Shown: positions 22,133 to 31,975 of the stretch, piece after piece | Position numbering within the stretch: position 1 is the stretch's first letter | Layout of the letters: the number at the start of each line of letters is the position of its first letter | Assembly: GCA_018857735.1 (NCBI GenBank) | Contig: JABMCL010003293.1 | Span: 524,501 to 588,500 of the forward strand | DNA: 64,000 nucleotides | Direction: 5' to 3' | Source of the DNA: Alviniconcha marisindica | Taxonomy: Eukaryota; Mollusca; Gastropoda; Provannidae | Notes under the pieces: generated by a model | What the model was told of the DNA's origin: nothing | Databases searched by the model: none | The model's input: the letters and a program-made list of their open reading frames with translations, nothing else | Translations under genes and position numbers: made by a program

Positions 22133-25100
22133 CTGTGCAAAGAAACACCAACCAACACTGTAACAGTGTAACCCAAACTGAACATTCACTGTTCACAGAA
22201 AGAATAGATCGAAACACAATGATAGCAGAGGACCAAATACTCAGATCACCAGCATTCAGGGTGGGAGCATACACCTTACTGTCATATGGGTAGAACCATC
22301 AGATGTGAGAAGTTTGAAAGACAGTGCTTAGGTAAACAGTGTGCAAATAAGTGCCAATGTTATGCTACTAAAATTTGGACATACGTAAATCGTTTTTCTT
22401 GCATGATCTACTTCATATATTTAACAATGAAAGTTTGAACATGACTAGGGAAAAAAATTAACCCCCCAAAAAAGATCAGCTTCAACCCCCCCCCCCCACT
22501 CTGAAATTTCATCTCATCTAGTAATAGTGTTGCTCTACCACACTTCCAAATACCTACGCCAGATTATCATATATGCACTTTTGGTCTGTGTTTGTATGCA
22601 ACTGAGAGAGTGGGAAAGGGAAGCTAAAAGAGAGTGAATGTTTTGATGCTATTCTTGCTCTTTTTTCCTGTAAATCTATTTAGTGTTCGGCACTTTCTGC
22701 ACACATAAAAAAGGGCAGGAGACATATTTTTGCACCCACGGACAGATTTCTGTTTTTTCGAACAATTCCCATGTATGGTACTGTGGATTCAGAAATGAAG
22801 GTCTCCCATGTCCTGAATCCAAAGCTCTCAAAGATTCTCTCCAGTAAGCCTGGAGATTAGAACAGAGCTTTATCCGCTTGATCCACTGTCATTCTGTTTG
22901 TTCCGACTGATTTTTCTCCCAATTGCCATCCAATAAAGTGGTGTGCAGCATGAACAGGAAATCACACCTGTGCTTTGATGAATTGAGTTTTATCTCGGCT
23001 TTACACCCACCCCCACCCTCTCTATAAATGTAAATTGTTTTGCCTGCAGGACAAAATAAATGTGGCTATGTATGGCAGCGGCTACCACTGCCTCCCTCAG
23101 AGTGCGACAGTGACATTTCAATAGTAGCCCACCTGTTTTCCACTGCCATGACCCCTCCCCACCACCCCTTCTGACACCCCAGTTTTATACACACACATCA
23201 AACAACTGACCTTCTTGCCTAATTTGGGAAAGTCCACTGCTGCATCAATGTCCACTTCTCCCTCCATTCCATTTGGTCCTCTGAAAACAAAACAGAAACA
23301 TGTACTGGGTGACCCCCAGACTGTTCGGCTGGGGAACGCTACAAGAATGATTTTGACAGCCACAGCCTTGCCAGACAGCCTGCCACAGCAAATGCATTTT
23401 ATGTGAGCAGCCCATTTGCGGCCCAAAGTGCAGCATTCCACTCAGCCAATTTAGCATTTGTTCACTTGTTCAGAGCTGTCTGTCTGCCTGTGGACTGCAA
23501 CAAGAAGTCTGTATGCATCCCCGCCCCTTCCCCCACCATCAAACGCTAGGAGTTTTTCTGCCTGACTGTATTACTACATTAACCCTTTCACTGCCACGCT
23601 TGCCGCGTTGTCACTCGGAAAACGACCAATTAAAATTGCCAACTTTTATTTATTTAAAGCTTTCCCCACCTTTGTTTGAGCATGTGAAAGGATTTCTGTC
23701 AAAATTCACAGTACTGAAAGTCGATTTGTTATAGGACCGTCAAATATACTCTATGTAGTCGTGTATGTGAGCATTTTTCAGCCCGAAAATTTTACTGGCT
23801 GGCGCAGCGAAGGGGTTAAGCTGAAGTGGTGATCTGTCAAGAACCTGCAGCACAACTAACTGGTCTGTGGAAATTGCAAAGGGTGTGCATGATGACTGTG
23901 TGCATGTGAGACAGAGGAGAGAGAAACCACCACCTTCCTTCCCACTCCTGAACAGTAGAAAAAAGAAGTGTGTTGGGGAGAAGAAGAAAAAATAATGGTG
24001 GCGATCAAAAAATGAAACTGTTCAGGGTGTGCTTGCAGCCTGCAAAGCAAGTAGACTAGAGCCAAGGGGCAAACCTGAAGTAGCCATGAAGGAAGGGACA
24101 AAGATCTCCCTTGAAGCACTGGCCTTCCTCCCAGAAGTGGCAGGTTATGGTACAGATGTCGTGGGAGAACTTGCAGTCTGAACGGTAACAGCAGCCCTCC
24201 AGAAAGAAGGAGCAGGGTTTGTTGGCATGCAAGGGGCCTGCACACATGGCATGGTAATGTGCACAGCACCGTCACAATTCACGTCACTTGCCTCCACAGT
24301 GACAAGAACCCAAAATTACATACTGTAATTTTCAGATCGTACGATGACAAGATTTCCTCAGGTTTGAACCCTGTGCCTTGTACTGTGTTATAGTTAGTAG
24401 CACCTTATCTGTGACTAAAATTTGGCAGGCATGCTTTTCTGAAGAAGAAGAATGCTTATTCTGAACCTGAATCCGTCGCCTCATCAGACTGAAACAGAAA
24501 TCATATAGCTTGGCGGCTGATCAGTGGTATTTTCTGGGCAACTGTCAGAGGAAATGATCCCAGAAGTGCAATCGGGAAGGACCATGTCAACCTAGTGATA
24601 TGTAAGCACACAGCAGCATTTACTCAAAGGTGGAAGATTATGAAACTGAAAACAAAACGCATGTCAACACTGAATATGAATGAGAGAAAATGGCAGCAGC
24701 CTTGATTTCAACTCCATCTCACTTCTCAGTTTAAAAAGTCCCACAGCAGATGAGAATTGGGTCAGTTGATCATTGTCTACTTTTTTTGCTCATCTTTGGA
24801 AAATGATGCTGTGTCAAATCAAACTTTTTGTAAATGGCAAACTCACTGAACTTTCTCATCTTGTGGCACTTTCCATTGTGTTTGGCACACTGTTACGTGT
24901 CCATCATGTTTTACTCATTGACTATGACAGCGCTAAAGTTGCGCCCTATCTGTTGATTTTTAAAATTTTATGTTTGAGCCAAATGTTTTGGGGGATTTGC
25001 CAGATGTACTTTATAGTGTGGAGCTTACACCGTTACACTTACAGTACCTCTTATAAGGGCACTTTCATCAGTTAGTGACAAATAAGACTCAAAAGCCACA

Positions 25101-28100
25101 GTATAAACCACAGCACACAGCTTGACACAAGTTAGCTCCAAGAACCCCAGATTTGACTGCATGTGATTGATTTTTGATAGTTAACATAGTTAAATATTAA
25201 CTATCAAAATCAGTCACATGCTATAATGTCCAAAAGAATGCCAATGTTACAACTTATATACCACCTTTTGGGGATAGAAGGGCAGCCTACCATTAAATCT
25301 TTAGGGAATGCTACTTACGCCGCGTCTTTTCTTTGCTTCTGTGAGACTGGATGCTGAAGGGCAGCATGCAGTCGTTCAGCCAGGCGTTTTCCAGGTCTGC
25401 AGCAAACAGCACCTGATCCGCAGGTATCTGCAAGCCGACAATGGGATCCATGGGTAAGCAGTCATTCAGGCAGGTCTTTTCCAGGTCTGCAGCAAACTGC
25501 TTCTGGTCCAGGGGTATCTGCAAGCCAACAACGGGTAGCTGGAAAGCAGCAGAAAACCTGATCAAACCAGACTGACACTCACAGCGGAGAAGAAAAAAAG
25601 GGGAGATCCTGCTGCACTGCAAGTCACTGAAGGTTAAAAAAACCTCAAACTTACAATCAAGAATTGGCAAATCAAAGTCCAGTTCTTTTTAATGTTAATG
25701 CACAAAGCGTCCAGAAAAAGAAACAAAAACCCCACTGACAGTTAAAAAAAATTCAAACTTGCAATCATGAATAGGCAATCATACTTGGCAAATCAAGGTG
25801 CAGTTCTTTTTATTGTTAATGCACAAAAGGTCCAGAAAAAAAAAAAAAAGAAATATTTGACAAAATCCATGCCACTGACTTTAAGTTTTAAGGTGTGTTT
25901 CTAAAATGTAAATGAAATATTTGACAAAATCCATGCCATTGATTTTATGGTGCGTTTCTTTGTGCTGAAGCTGGAAACATCTCAGCAGTGACCCTTGAAA
26001 TACAACAAATGCTAGAATTACAAAGCCCTACTTTTGATCATGCTGACATTAGTAACATTCTGGCAGTGCAGCCTTGTGTGGCCCTGAACTCCATTCCATA
26101 CCAGTGAGACAACTTTGCTGAAGTTATTCACACAACTTAAGTTTTATCTTATTGATGCTGATGTGACCTTGACATTATTTCCCTAGACGGTGTAACCTAA
26201 AATAACAGAACAAAGATGAAATGCGTGTGGAGATGGAATGTATTTTGGTCATGTGGGTTGGAAAACATATTACATAAAAGTTAAAGCATGGTGCTGAACC
26301 GTCATACACACCGCATAAAAGCAACTGTGGGGTTCAGAAGTGTACTACCATTGGCTGTGTCCAGCTGCTCTACTTCATACTTCACTACTGGGCAGGGGTT
26401 ATACTTATAGTGCTAAAAAGTAAAATCAAGCTGAACTGTTTCTTAACTAAAAAATTATAAGAACCAATGTTTTCACGGAAAGTGAAAATCATGTCTATGT
26501 TTGAAACTAGATTAGTATCAAATTCAAAAACAATAATGAAAAAAACAAAAACAAGACTCAGTTAATTACAGACATGTGTGAAGAACAAATGTCAAACCAA
26601 TGGGCATGGTGTGATTTGCTGGGGTCGGGGGGGGGGGACGGTGGGAGGGGTCCTTTAGGACCATTACTTGCACTTTTGTTAACAAGTCAAACAATCCACA
26701 CATCGTCATGCTATGCTGCTTGTCATGCTGAAGCCCAAACATATTACACAAAAATAGTAACACAGTTCAGGAAATTATTTTACCTGGTTATAATCAGTTT
26801 GATCAGCTTCAATGGCAGCCACATCACAGGTAACGGCGAGTGCTCCAGGCAATCGGGCCCGAGCCACTGCATGTTGTTTGTCTCTAAAGATGTCCTCCTC
26901 TGTCAGCGCATCAAGCTCCTTCCATGACTTTTCCTCATAAACCTGCTTGGGCGGGTCACTACACTCTGTAGTCTGAGTATGCTTTGATTCCTTGCACATG
27001 AAGCCAGGTACGACCTGGGATTCCTTCGACCAACCCCCAATGCAATCTCTCGCTTTCACTTGCAAGTCCATGAGGTGAGCCAGATCTGGATCCTCTGGGG
27101 TCGAGTCAAACTCATCGGGTTTGATGACTGTCACTTTACTTTCCTGTAGCCTTTGCAACTGTTCTTCGGAGGCATCCTGAACCAAATAAACACGCTTTAG
27201 GCAAGGCGAGGACCTCGATCTTGCTGGGACAATGTGAGTGAGCTGGAGTTGGTCAGTCTTTGCCAAAAAAGGGAAGCTGAAGCTGCGGACTCTCTTGAAG
27301 GCTGATTTCTCTGAAGGCACAGGATACAATGCACTGTCTGAAGCACTCCTCAAAACACACTTTGGTACCTGTGCCTGGATGCTGCTGCTCAACTGACTGA
27401 ACATACGGGGGTCACTGTCCTTGTCATGGTTCATATTCACACAGAAAGCAGGTGGACAGTTACAAGCTCCTTTACAAGTACAAAGGAGCTGTGACTCTGT
27501 GGTTGGAGGAGATGCTGGTGACCCATACGACTTATCCTTCGGAATGGGAGGTGAGGTACATGGCTGTAGGTCATCTCTGAAAACACTATGATGACTCCCT
27601 GGAATTGGTGATCTTTGCAAAGCAGCTTGCTGAAGGATGCTCCCATGACTGCAAACTGGAGATAATCCAAATGCCAGATTTCGAAGCCCCAAACAATCGT
27701 TGTCATCTTGCTTTTTGTACTTGCCAACACTGGTCCCAAACCAGTGCCGCCTGTAAAGGGGATCCTCTTTGATTTGATCCTGATGGCCATCCAGGAATAG
27801 ATTATAGAGGGGAAAATCAAGCTGATCCTGTTGATCTGGGTACCCAGCAGCAGAGAAGGAATCCTGTTGGTGTTGCTGGTTCTGAGCACCAGTGCCAAAC
27901 AAAGAAAAATCCTGTTGAAACAGCAGACCCAAATCGTAATGATGAAAGGCAGAGAAATGGGGTTGTTGGTTCAGATGCAAAAAGGCAGGGCAAGAAGAAG
28001 CATCCACTAGGCCTTGCTGGTTCTGCTGGCTGCAGACAGGGATAGAAGCAAAATCTTCCAGCTGTTGGTTCTGTTGACCAAAGTCAGAAAAAGAAGTGAA

Positions 28101-31100
28101 ATCTTGCTGGGACTGTTGGTGAGAACAGAAATCTAAAAGCTGTTGGTTGTGAAGGTCAGCTGAATTTGATTGGAAATCTGACACCACTGCATTTTGAGAA
28201 GGCTGCAAGGTGCTGGGCCACCCTGTATCTAAACTCTGATTGTGCCGGGCCCAAATACTCTGAGCCAAATGTAAGCTGTGGGTGACTGAGGGATTCTGTT
28301 CCGTGTTGGGCAGGCCTGCAATCATGGAAGAAGTATAAAGCGGGGCACTGCAGAGGATCTCATGACTTGCATCTGAACCATCATGTTGACTTGATGAGGA
28401 TTTAGAAGATGTATGTTCTACCCAAGGCATGTTGGCGTCCAGATACAATGGAGAGTAGACAGCGGCAGTGTCAGAAACCATGAAGGAGACTGTAGCAGTA
28501 TCAGGAACTGTGAAGGATGGAGAGGCCTGCAAGCCCTCATCTGAGACAACATCCCAGGCACATCTAAAGGAGGGATCTGGTGTGGCTGAGGACTTCAAAG
28601 GTGGATATGATGAGGGCGTGGAGTTGCTTGACTGCATGCTTTCAGAACAGCTGCTGGCCAAATCCCAGGTCTGTTTCGCTGAATAAAGTTCTGATTCTGC
28701 TGGATGACTGACGGGCTCAGGATCCAGAGGTTGTTCTTGCCTCAAACTCTCTTCCACTGGCTTTTCACTCTCATGAAAGACCTGCTCATGTTCCCTGGTC
28801 TGGTCAGAAGCAGAGAACTGATAATAGGGGGACAAACTGTGTAGAGGCCTATCTTCACTTTCTTTTACTCTCAGCATCAGCAGTAAGTGATCTCTAACCC
28901 TGTCATAATACCAATCCTTGACAGACCCTCGATTCGTTTGTCCACACCTGTGGCCGTGGTAGTTGGATGTTGCGCCATCTCTTTTGACATGCTGATCCTT
29001 ACTTTTCTTTTTCCTGCTATCTGGTGTGATTTCATTTTCTTTGCCGTTGCTTCTAGTGGTTTCGTTTCCTTTACCATTGCTTTTAGTAATTTCATTCTCT
29101 TTGCCATTGCTTTTAAATTTTCTGGAGGCTGTTGGAACTGGCTGTGCTGCATTGTTCTCTACAAGGATCTTATTTTCTGAAGATGGCTCAGAGAGTTTGG
29201 GATGGGCTGCTCTCTGTTTCCAAAAACTATCAGCAGGAGGACCAGATGACAAGGTTGTGGGGCTGCCTTTGGGTGGTAAAGCAGGAAATGCACTGGCATA
29301 GCTGGAAGAAAAGAAGGAGAAATGCTGCATGTCATGGTAACAGTTTTATAATAAGTGACTATTACCTGTAACATTTCTGTTCTAACTGAGGAGAAAAAAA
29401 ACTTCTGCTCAACTATATTATTACTGTTCAGCTGACCTTATATGAAAGTGCCCCCCCCCCCCCCCCCACATACAACTGGATGAACACAGTCACATCATTC
29501 CAAATCATTATATACAGACCTGCATGATTTTTCTAATGCAAGTTAACAAACAAAACCCAAGCACTGTTCCTAATTTTTCTCAGATCTCTCAGTCACTGAC
29601 TATAATATGTTAAAACTTAAATCCTTTTTTCATTGAGTGATGTAGAGTGAAAAGGGCCAAACTGAGTCACCTATTAATGTTTACAGAAACTGACTCAGAG
29701 ACAACAGTAATGCTTACACGCACACACACACAAACTGCACAAGAAAAACACCTACCTCAGTATCATACACATACAACTTTACAAATATGATACTACATTA
29801 GTAAATAACATTTTAACATGCTTGCCATTTTTGAATGTGAAAAAGCTGAAAATAGGTTGGATCACAGGAGATGCTGCTTATGGCCTATGTGCTGGTTGGG
29901 TGCAAAGTGAAAAACAATGCAGAGAAAAACAGCACCTAACAGCTGTAAAAATATCAAAATGAGGATTAGAAAAGTGTCCCCAAACCTGGACTGGATTTGG
30001 AAACACAACAGACACACCACACCTATCATCGTTGAGCTTTTCTTCTTTATTTCCCTGTCTCCTATAATCTAAACAAAAACAACTGAATTTCACTTTTCAG
30101 ATCTTTTCAAAACCTAATTTTGTTCTTCCTTTTCCAAACCTAATTTTGGACTGCAGCATAATCAGTAGCAAGCATAAATTACAAGCAGCAATTATTTTGC
30201 CAAGTCTTCTGGTTACCTTGTTTCCTGTTCTGGCAAGGAAGCTGGTGACTGTAACATTGTCTGGATGTTGGGGTCACTAAATCCAGACTGCAAGATGCCC
30301 TTTGGGACTGCAGAAAATGAAAAACAAGATGTCATTTATGTAACAAACTTCAACATAAACCAGCAAATTCTTCAAAATGACTTTCACTTTTTCAAACATC
30401 ACAATTCTTAGCATGTCAGTTTTTATGTAAGGTGTGTGTGTGTGTGTGTGTAAAGAGTAAATAGAGATTTACTTCTTCCTTTCCTTGAAATAACTGCATC
30501 CAGACGCAAAAAGTTTGAAATCTGGAATGGTGTATGCCTGTGAAGACAGAGCCTAGAGATATTTTCTCTCCTTTCCTTAAAATAAAAGTGTCCAATACAA
30601 ACCCTGTGTATGTGTGTGTGTGCATGAACCTGCGTGCATGTGATTACTGTGGAGAGGAAGAGAGACAGAGGGAGAGAGACAGCTTTTTGTTCTCACCTTC
30701 TTGTTCCATCTTGTTGTACTTCAGAATCAGCTCATCAGTAAGGTCACTAGCAATGCTAGGTGGAATGAATGTCTGAAACACACAAACAGCTTAATTTAAA
30801 CAACACAATATAAGGATGGATACAGGGTGAATTTAAAAAGCACACACTATCTGATCCTATTTGTTACAGAGAAAAGTATTTGCTAGAGACATAAGTACGT
30901 AAGAGGCAAATTGCAAGGTGTAATCCTAGTTTTTCTTCATGTTAAAAAAACAACGAAACAAAAGTAAAATTACTCCTCAAATGAGCATAGCACCATACTG
31001 TTTTGCCTTTTTACATTTTATTCTGCTGTATTAATACTCTCCCATGTGAAATCCCACTTCTTTTTCTTAAGTAGTACTAATATTTCTATATTATTCTTGG

Positions 31101-31606
31101 TGTTTGGAACAAAGGCATACTTGTCAAAACCAGAGGGTAATTCACTGAATCAATGAATGGAGATGCTTGTTCTAGAATCCAGTATTCTAATCCAAGTGCT
31201 AAGTAATGTGCAAGACGACTTCTGTGTTGAACTTTAAGTTTAAGCATGAATGTGTTGGTACCAACAGTGAACTGGCCAGCCAGCTGGGGTTTGGGGGTGA
31301 ATCTGCACACCCCAAGTGGTGGCAGCAGAAATACCTACTGCATGGGAAATCTGAATGATAGTATGACAGTCGTCACATATATCACAATGATCTATTTTCC
31401 ACCAAAGGCAATTCCTTTTCCATCCTAACTTGTGGGCCTTTTCAGTAGCTGCTTGGGACAGACCTGTAGTGTTAGGTAGGTCCAGTGCGGCAGCAGCCAA
31501 GGCTCACTTGACCACAATCTACCTGTTGGTAAGGACACAATCCAACGACATTTAAAACAGCCCAGGGTGCACCGTGCCTCAATCAGCCACATGGCATGAG
31601 ACTGAG

Positions 31607-31665
<59 letters not shown>

Positions 31666-31975
31666 TTAGCAGTTTACTCACTGTCAGAAGAAAGGCATGT
31701 CGAACAACAAGTTTACGAAGCTCATCAACGCTGAGCTCTTCATTCATGAACTTCTTTATGTCAAGGAGATCCAGGTATTGGCTGAGTTCATCCTTGATAT
31801 CCTGGGCAAGTTCCTGGCGACTCTGCTTCAAGATGCCTACAATACACCGTGCCTCTCGTTGCTGACTAGGAAGCCCATTACTTTCAAGTTGCTCCTCCAG
31901 CCATTGACAAAGTTCACCTTCTGATACATGATCCTTTTTCTTGTCTCTCAAAGACCTCTCATCCAACCCAGGCAT
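22043..31975 (-). CDS. Tandem CCCH zinc-finger protein (eight coding exons, 1173 residues)
   Basis: I assembled this gene from eight minus-strand exons: 31682-31975, 30697-30772, 30217-30307, 26784-29301, 25319-25538, 24075-24237, 23211-23280 and 22043-22132. All seven introns have GT-AG ends and every junction keeps frame, for 3522 nt including the stop. The start at 31975 has a strong Kozak context (CACCATGC). The N-terminal 100 residues (LCQWLEEQLESNGL...) form a helical domain that faintly recalls the N-terminus of CCDC43-like proteins. The middle is long, Ser/Gln-rich and probably disordered, with NQQ-rich repeats. Two zinc fingers lie near the end: C1075-x7-C-x4-C-x3-H and C1099-x7-C-x5-C-x3-H. 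They are followed by a DFPKLGKK motif and a Lys-rich tail. Paired CCCH fingers usually bind RNA, so an RNA-regulatory role is likely; the exact orthologue is not recognised. Confidence 0.85.
22133..23210 (-). other. CCCH gene intron 7
   Basis: Mostly unique sequence with a C run at about 22485-22498. No other gene was seen. Confidence 0.6.
23211..23280 (-). CDS. CCCH gene, exon 7
   Basis: Encodes RGPNGMEGEVDIDAAVDFPK plus LGKK. Acceptor TTTTCAG|A fits the phase 2 of exon 6. Donor AAG|GTCAGT leaves in phase 0. The acidic DFPKLG motif is the most conserved-looking part. Confidence 0.75.
23579..23819. mobile_element. piggyBac-type MITE, copy 2 (241 bp), in CCCH intron 6
   Basis: TTAACCCTTTCACTGCCA at the left and CAGCGAAGGGGTTAA at the right, both flanked by TTAA. 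Exactly as long as copy 1 at 9743-9983, with shared inner blocks (AAACGACCAAT, GCCCGAAAATTTTAC). Confidence 0.8.
24075..24237 (-). CDS. CCCH gene, exon 6 carrying both zinc fingers
   Basis: The exon encodes PCSFFLEGCCYRSDCKFSHD followed by the second finger with HFWEEGQCFKGDLCPFLHGY. Both fingers have a full Cys3His set. Acceptor GTGCAG|GC, donor TTCAG|GTTTGC, the latter weak at positions +4 to +6. If the donor were skipped, the frame would stop a few residues later (FAPWL). That would give a shorter isoform. Confidence 0.85.
24238..25318 (-). other. CCCH gene intron 5, with a small palindrome
   Basis: Mostly unique AT-rich sequence. A perfect-looking hairpin lies at about 25159-25220 (arms GCATGTGATTGATTTTTGAT and its near complement). 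Confidence 0.6.
25319..25538 (-). CDS. CCCH gene, exon 5 with an internal duplication
   Basis: Residues 994-1067. It contains two copies of a roughly 30-residue unit: VGLQIPLDQKQFAADLEK...LNDCLP and VGLQIPADQVLFAADLEN...LNDCML. Acceptor TTCCAG|CTA, donor GGC|GTAAGT. The DNA is duplicated as well as the protein, so this is a tandem exon-internal duplication. Confidence 0.8.
25620..25962. repeat. Two adjacent tandem duplications in CCCH intron 4
   Basis: One unit of about 115 bp (CAAACTTACAATCA..., CAGTTCTTTTTAATGTTAAT) is repeated as CAAACTTGCAATCA..., CAGTTCTTTTTATTGTTAAT. A second unit, GAAATATTTGACAAAATCCA, occurs twice just to the right. Confidence 0.75.
26784..29301 (-). CDS. CCCH gene, large central exon 4
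   Basis: 2518 nt coding for residues 154-993. It opens with SYASAFPALPPKG after acceptor TCCAG|C. It includes three 11-residue repeats of the SNGKENEIT type (about 29023-29120), Ser/Pro-rich stretches, and a Gln-rich zone with repeated NQQ (about 27830-28200) that looks prion-like and disordered. A KHTQT motif is at about residue 927. It ends TDYNQ at donor CAG|GTAAAA. The single long open frame in an AT-rich region strongly supports coding. Confidence 0.88.
29302..30216 (-). other. CCCH gene intron 3
   Basis: Unique sequence with a C run at about 29452-29468 and a short CA run near 29718. No gene signal. Confidence 0.6.
30217..30307 (-). CDS. CCCH gene, coding exon 3
   Basis: Residues 124-154 (PKGILQSGFSDPNIQTMLQS...). 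Acceptor CTGCAG|TCC, donor CAAG|GTAACC. It leaves in phase 2. Confidence 0.78.
30697..30772 (-). CDS. CCCH gene, coding exon 2
   Basis: Residues 99-124 (TFIPPSIASDLTDELILKYN...). Acceptor TTTCAG|ACA, donor GAAG|GTGAGA. It enters in phase 0 and leaves in phase 1, matching its neighbours. Confidence 0.8.
30773..31607 (-). other. CCCH gene intron 1
   Basis: Unique sequence without further exons that I can support. Confidence 0.55.
31608..31662. repeat. (GA)n microsatellite
   Basis: About 27 GA dinucleotides (CT on the minus strand), 19 bp beyond the donor of CCCH exon 1. Confidence 0.95.
31682..31975 (-). CDS. CCCH gene, coding exon 1
   Basis: Residues 1-98, starting MPGLDERSLRDKKKD and ending HAFLLT at donor ACA|GTGAGT. 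It holds the helical N-terminal domain. The exon could extend upstream as 5' UTR to acceptors near 32010 or 32228. A long (CT)n tract on the minus strand lies a few bases past the donor. Confidence 0.8.
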
